Source of the DNA: Allofournierella_A excrementavium
GTDB taxonomy: Bacteria; Bacillota; Clostridia; Oscillospirales; Ruminococcaceae
Direction: 5' to 3'
Length of the DNA: 31,224 bases
Assembly: GCA_019120375.1 (NCBI GenBank)
Contig: DWVE01000021.1
Span: forward strand, 1 to 31,224
Shown here: positions 29,079 through 31,224 of the stretch, in pieces
Layout of the letters: every line of letters begins with the position of its first letter
Numbering within the stretch: position 1 is the first letter of the stretch
Notes under the pieces: model-generated
What the model saw: the letters and a program-made list of their open reading frames with translations, nothing else
Database searches by the model: none
What the model was told of the DNA's origin: nothing
Made by a program: the position numbers and the translations under genes

Positions 29079-30257
29079 ATGGCAAGCATCCGAAAACGCG
29101 GCGAGAACAGCTATCTGCTGGTGGTGTCCCGCGGGTACGATTACCAGGGGAACCGTTTGAAGCCGGCCCAAAAGACGGTCCATCCACCACTGGGCCTGAC
29201 GGCGAAGCAGACGCAAAAGTGGCTGAACGAGCAGGCGGTGCTCTATGAGCAGGAGGTAAAGCACACCCCTGCGCAGCCGGTGGACCGCAGCATCACCCTG
29301 GCCAAATACATTGACATCTGGCTGGAACAGGTCGCGCCCAAAAAACTGGCGGCCAGCACACTGTCCCGAGACAGGCAGGACATCCGCCGCATCCTACCGG
29401 CCCTTGGCCACTACAAGCTGACGGAACTAAACAAGGAAATCCTTCGGGATTTTTACGATGCCATGCGGCAGGTGCGTAGAGAAAGCACCGGAGAGTTTCT
29501 GGCAGAGGGAACGGTGGAAGGAATCCACTCCTGCCTGTGTGGCATCCTGTCCGACGCAGTGGAAGCCGGTTATATCACTCATAATCCTGCGTGGCGGGCC
29601 TACAAAAAGAAGGGCATCTCCAAGGAGCGGCCGGTGGCGGACGAAGAAACGGTGCAGCGGCTTATCGCGGCGCTGGAGACCCAGAGTTTGAAATACGAGG
29701 TGTACTACAAACTTATCCTTGCCACCGGAATGCGTCGGGGCGAAGCCTGCGGTTTGCGCTGGTTGGACATTGACTGGCGGCAGCGGGCGCTGCACATCCG
29801 TAGAAATGTGGTCAAATTGAGCCGGCAGCCCATCATGGTCAAGGAACCCAAGACCAGAGCAGGGGTGCGGGTGGTGTATCTCTCCAAAGATATGTGCAAG
29901 CTGCTGCGTGCCTGGGAAAAGGAGTGCCAATGGGAGAAGGAGCAGCAGGGAGATGATGAACTAACACCGGATGACTACCTGTTCCAACAGCCCAATGGGG
30001 ACCCAATGGTTCCATGCACCTTTACCTACCGGTTCAAGATGATCCTGCGGGAGAATGGCCTGCCGGACGATTTGAATGTGCACAGCCTGCGACACACAAA
30101 TGCCAGTATGCTGATTGCCCAGGGGGTGGATGTGCGCACAGTGGCTGGTCTGCTGGGCCACGCGCAGCCCAGCACCACCCTGGATATCTACAGCCATGCC
30201 TTCGATAAAAACAAGCGCCTCGCAGGGCAGAAGCTCAGCGAGGCGATGGGGTTGTGA
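29079..30257 (+). CDS. Tyrosine recombinase / site-specific integrase 2
   Basis: A 392-residue integrase related to but clearly distinct from its neighbour. The N-terminal MASIRKRGENSYLLVVSRGY is an AP2-like arm-binding domain; SITLAKYIDIWLEQVAP begins the SAM-like core-binding domain (about 71-175). Catalytic residues: Arg219 (TGMRRGEA), Lys258 (KEPKTRAG), His335 and Arg338 (HSLRHTNAS), His361 (LLGHAQPST) and Tyr371 (LDIYSHAF), so it is intact. The start at 29079 has AAAGGAG 9 bases upstream; an upstream in-frame start lacks one. The 150-base gap to integrase 1 with its own ribosome site suggests separate control or an old duplication of the module. Confidence 0.93.
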   Translation: MASIRKRGENSYLLVVSRGYDYQGNRLKPAQKTVHPPLGLTAKQTQKWLNEQAVLYEQEVKHTPAQPVDRSITLAKYIDIWLEQVAPKKLAASTLSRDRQDIRRILPALGHYKLTELNKEILRDFYDAMRQVRRESTGEFLAEGTVEGIHSCLCGILSDAVEAGYITHNPAWRAYKKKGISKERPVADEETVQRLIAALETQSLKYEVYYKLILATGMRRGEACGLRWLDIDWRQRALHIRRNVVKLSRQPIMVKEPKTRAGVRVVYLSKDMCKLLRAWEKECQWEKEQQGDDELTPDDYLFQQPNGDPMVPCTFTYRFKMILRENGLPDDLNVHSLRHTNASMLIAQGVDVRTVAGLLGHAQPSTTLDIYSHAFDKNKRLAGQKLSEAMGL

Positions 30258-30557
30258 GAAATGGTGATTCCTGCCTGAAACGCACTATGCAGTGGGGGAT
30301 GACTGGAGAGCTGAACCAAAGAGAAAGCGCGTTGGACGGCAAACTGGGGACTGGCGCACGGGGAATAAACTGTCCAGCGCAATAGCAGAGTATGGGATCA
30401 TATCGTATATGATTTCGGTTTGCAACAGAAGAAACGCCATGAGAAGCTGGGAGCTCGCAACAGAAAACGGCATTCGGTCTATGGGACGGGGTGCTGTTTT
30501 GCTGTCTGATACATTTGGCATTTCCTTCCTTTGCAAAAGGCAAAAGATGGATGGGGA
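30258..30557. other. Intergenic region between integrase 2 and vsr
   Basis: A 300-bp stretch between convergent genes. No convincing gene is seen. It contains a 17-bp inverted repeat ATCATAT-CGT-ATATGAT at 30397-30413, possibly a regulator or recombinase site, and no clear terminator. If the integrases act on a nearby att site this is one candidate location. Confidence 0.5.
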
Positions 30558-30992
30558 TTATTTGGAAGGCTCTGTATTGGCGGTGATGTTCTCAACCAAG
30601 CCCCGGAGGGTTTGCTCACGTATTCTAGGTCTTAGTTCACACTCCCACACAGTAAATACTCTCCAGCCAAGAGAGGTGAGGAGCTCATAGTTCTTTTTGT
30701 CGCGGACAATATTCCCGCTGATTTTCTGTTTCCAAAAGTCGGAATTGGTCTTAGGCCACACAAAATATGCGCAACCAGTGTGCCCATGCCAAAAGCATCC
30801 ATTCACAAAAATTGTGGCTTTGTATTTTGAAAGCACAATGTCTGGTTTCCCTGGCAATTTCGCAACATTCTTGCGATATCTGAAGCCATGGGAGAAAAGA
30901 TACTTTCGGACGAGTTCTTCTGGCTTTGTATTCTTTCCGTGAATGTGCGACATATTATAACTGCGAATTTCTTTTGAATGGACGTCAGCCAA
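30558..30992 (-). CDS. vsr: Very short patch repair (Vsr) family DNA mismatch endonuclease
   Basis: A 144-residue Vsr-type endonuclease, which nicks 5' of T:G mismatches created by deamination of methylated cytosine and is usually encoded beside a C5-cytosine methyltransferase. Motifs: DVHSKEIRSYNMSHIHGKNT at the N-terminus, LPGKPDIVL with catalytic Asp51, VNGCFWHGHTGC with His69 and zinc ligands around Cys66, His71 and Cys74, and WRVFTVWECEL near the end. It starts with TTG at 30992, with GGGGTGAT upstream; this start preserves the family N-terminus, whereas the next ATG removes it. It reads leftward, convergent with the integrases, and follows another leftward gene by 17 bases. It has lower GC than the chromosome proper. 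Confidence 0.93.
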   Translation of the reverse strand: MADVHSKEIRSYNMSHIHGKNTKPEELVRKYLFSHGFRYRKNVAKLPGKPDIVLSKYKATIFVNGCFWHGHTGCAYFVWPKTNSDFWKQKISGNIVRDKKNYELLTSLGWRVFTVWECELRPRIREQTLRGLVENITANTEPSK

Positions 30993-31009
30993 TGGAAAAT
31001 CACCCCGGA

Positions 31010-31224
31010 TTATGTTTCGGTCGGGAGAACGAGTTGACCTATTTTTGCCGAGAGCTGTTCTATGCGCTGTATTGCTGATAAATCCTGATCTACATAGAAC
31101 GCTTTTACAGCCGACTTTAGCTTTTCTTTTAGTTCGTCTACAGTCTCAGCTGTTTCGGACATGTGTGCCGGCACTATGCCTGAAGAATTCAGGATGTAGT
31201 TGTAGGCCTCCTGCGAGAGAGGGC
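31010..31224 (-). CDS. C-terminal fragment of an unidentified protein upstream of vsr (continues past the window)
   Basis: An open frame enters from the right edge and ends at the TAA at 31010-31012. The visible 70 residues include EAYNYILNSSGIVPAHMSET and, near the end, IQRIEQLSAKIGQLVLP, a charged helical tail. No family can be named. It is in the same direction as vsr with a 17-base gap, so it is probably the preceding gene of a restriction-modification or related defence operon. Cytosine methyltransferase motifs are not visible in this short end. Confidence 0.6.
   Translation of the reverse strand, partial: PLSQEAYNYILNSSGIVPAHMSETAETVDELKEKLKSAVKAFYVDQDLSAIQRIEQLSAKIGQLVLPTET

Larger units (their letters stand above)
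25833..30257. mobile_element. Probable integrative element: repeats, RepA-like helicase and two tyrosine recombinases
   Basis: A block that differs from its flanks: about 0.8 kb of palindromes and tandem repeats, then three plus-strand genes with tight spacing (RepA-like ATPase, integrase, integrase) in a region otherwise transcribed leftward. No relaxase, transposase or capsid gene is seen, so mobility would depend on the integrases or on helpers. Direct repeats marking ends were looked for; only 7-base coincidences were found. The Vsr gene further right may be cargo, and the true right end may lie beyond the window. Confidence 0.55.

Noticed and set aside
25820..30560. Flanking direct repeats as att sites of the integrase element
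   Set aside because: Only 7-base matches (GTTGTGA, TGCAGTG) were found between the two sides, which is expected by chance; no tRNA gene end was seen at either side.
30292..30690. Plus-strand open frame running into vsr on the opposite strand
   Set aside because: No ribosome site, no recognisable motif, and its second half overlaps the clear vsr gene in antisense.

Overview
The window reads as a chromosomal segment from a GC-rich anaerobic gut Firmicute, most plausibly the Oscillospiraceae/Ruminococcaceae (Faecalibacterium-Subdoligranulum-Gemmiger group). This rests on the Gram-positive surface-protein architecture, strong AGGAGG-type ribosome sites, NagB, BrnQ, MATE and DUF975 families typical of this clade, and a bilirubin-reductase (bil) operon. 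The genus is inferred, not proven.

Layout. (1) 1-4.4 kb: the 3' end of a UDP-galactopyranose mutase gene, a large unknown membrane protein, and a compact ECF sigma factor / zinc-finger anti-sigma / YfjL-like lipid-side protein operon. (2) 4.4-12.4 kb: a two-gene sugar operon (Gfo/Idh/MocA oxidoreductase plus NagB-type deaminase), a divergent family-8 glycosyltransferase, a 930-residue leucine-rich-repeat/InlB-repeat surface protein, and a DUF975-CmpB fusion membrane protein divergent from it. (3) 12.4-18.6 kb: a BrnQ transporter; a MarR regulator / Old-Yellow-Enzyme / flavodoxin operon that matches bilQRS (bilirubin to urobilinogen reduction) and ends with an extra small membrane protein; then a MerR regulator divergent from a MATE efflux pump. 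(4) 18.6-25.7 kb: a leftward run of accessory housekeeping genes. Three are PH-like or unknown membrane genes. The rest is a tightly overlapped set encoding an AlkZ-related protein, an SGNH hydrolase, a peptide deformylase-like protein, a TIGR04076 protein, an SDR, a flavodoxin and a small protein, preceded by an esterase and a DUF188 protein. (5) 25.7-31.2 kb: an accessory region. About 1 kb of AT-richer non-coding DNA is packed with perfect palindromes and a 46-bp tandem array, followed by a RepA-like helicase/ATPase gene and two consecutive tyrosine recombinases. On the opposite strand lie a Vsr-type mismatch endonuclease and the end of another gene that runs off the window.

How the parts work together. 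The bil operon has a near-consensus promoter whose -35 and -10/start regions are each covered by a copy of TTGAC-N3-GTCAA, a convincing self-repression design for the MarR protein. The MerR/MATE pair shows the classic 19-bp promoter spacer used by MerR activators. The sigma/anti-sigma overlap suggests translational coupling. The right-hand element combines iteron-like repeats, a hexameric-helicase-like ATPase and two integrases. It is best read as an integrative (possibly transiently replicating) element with possible defence cargo; its right boundary cannot be fixed within the window.
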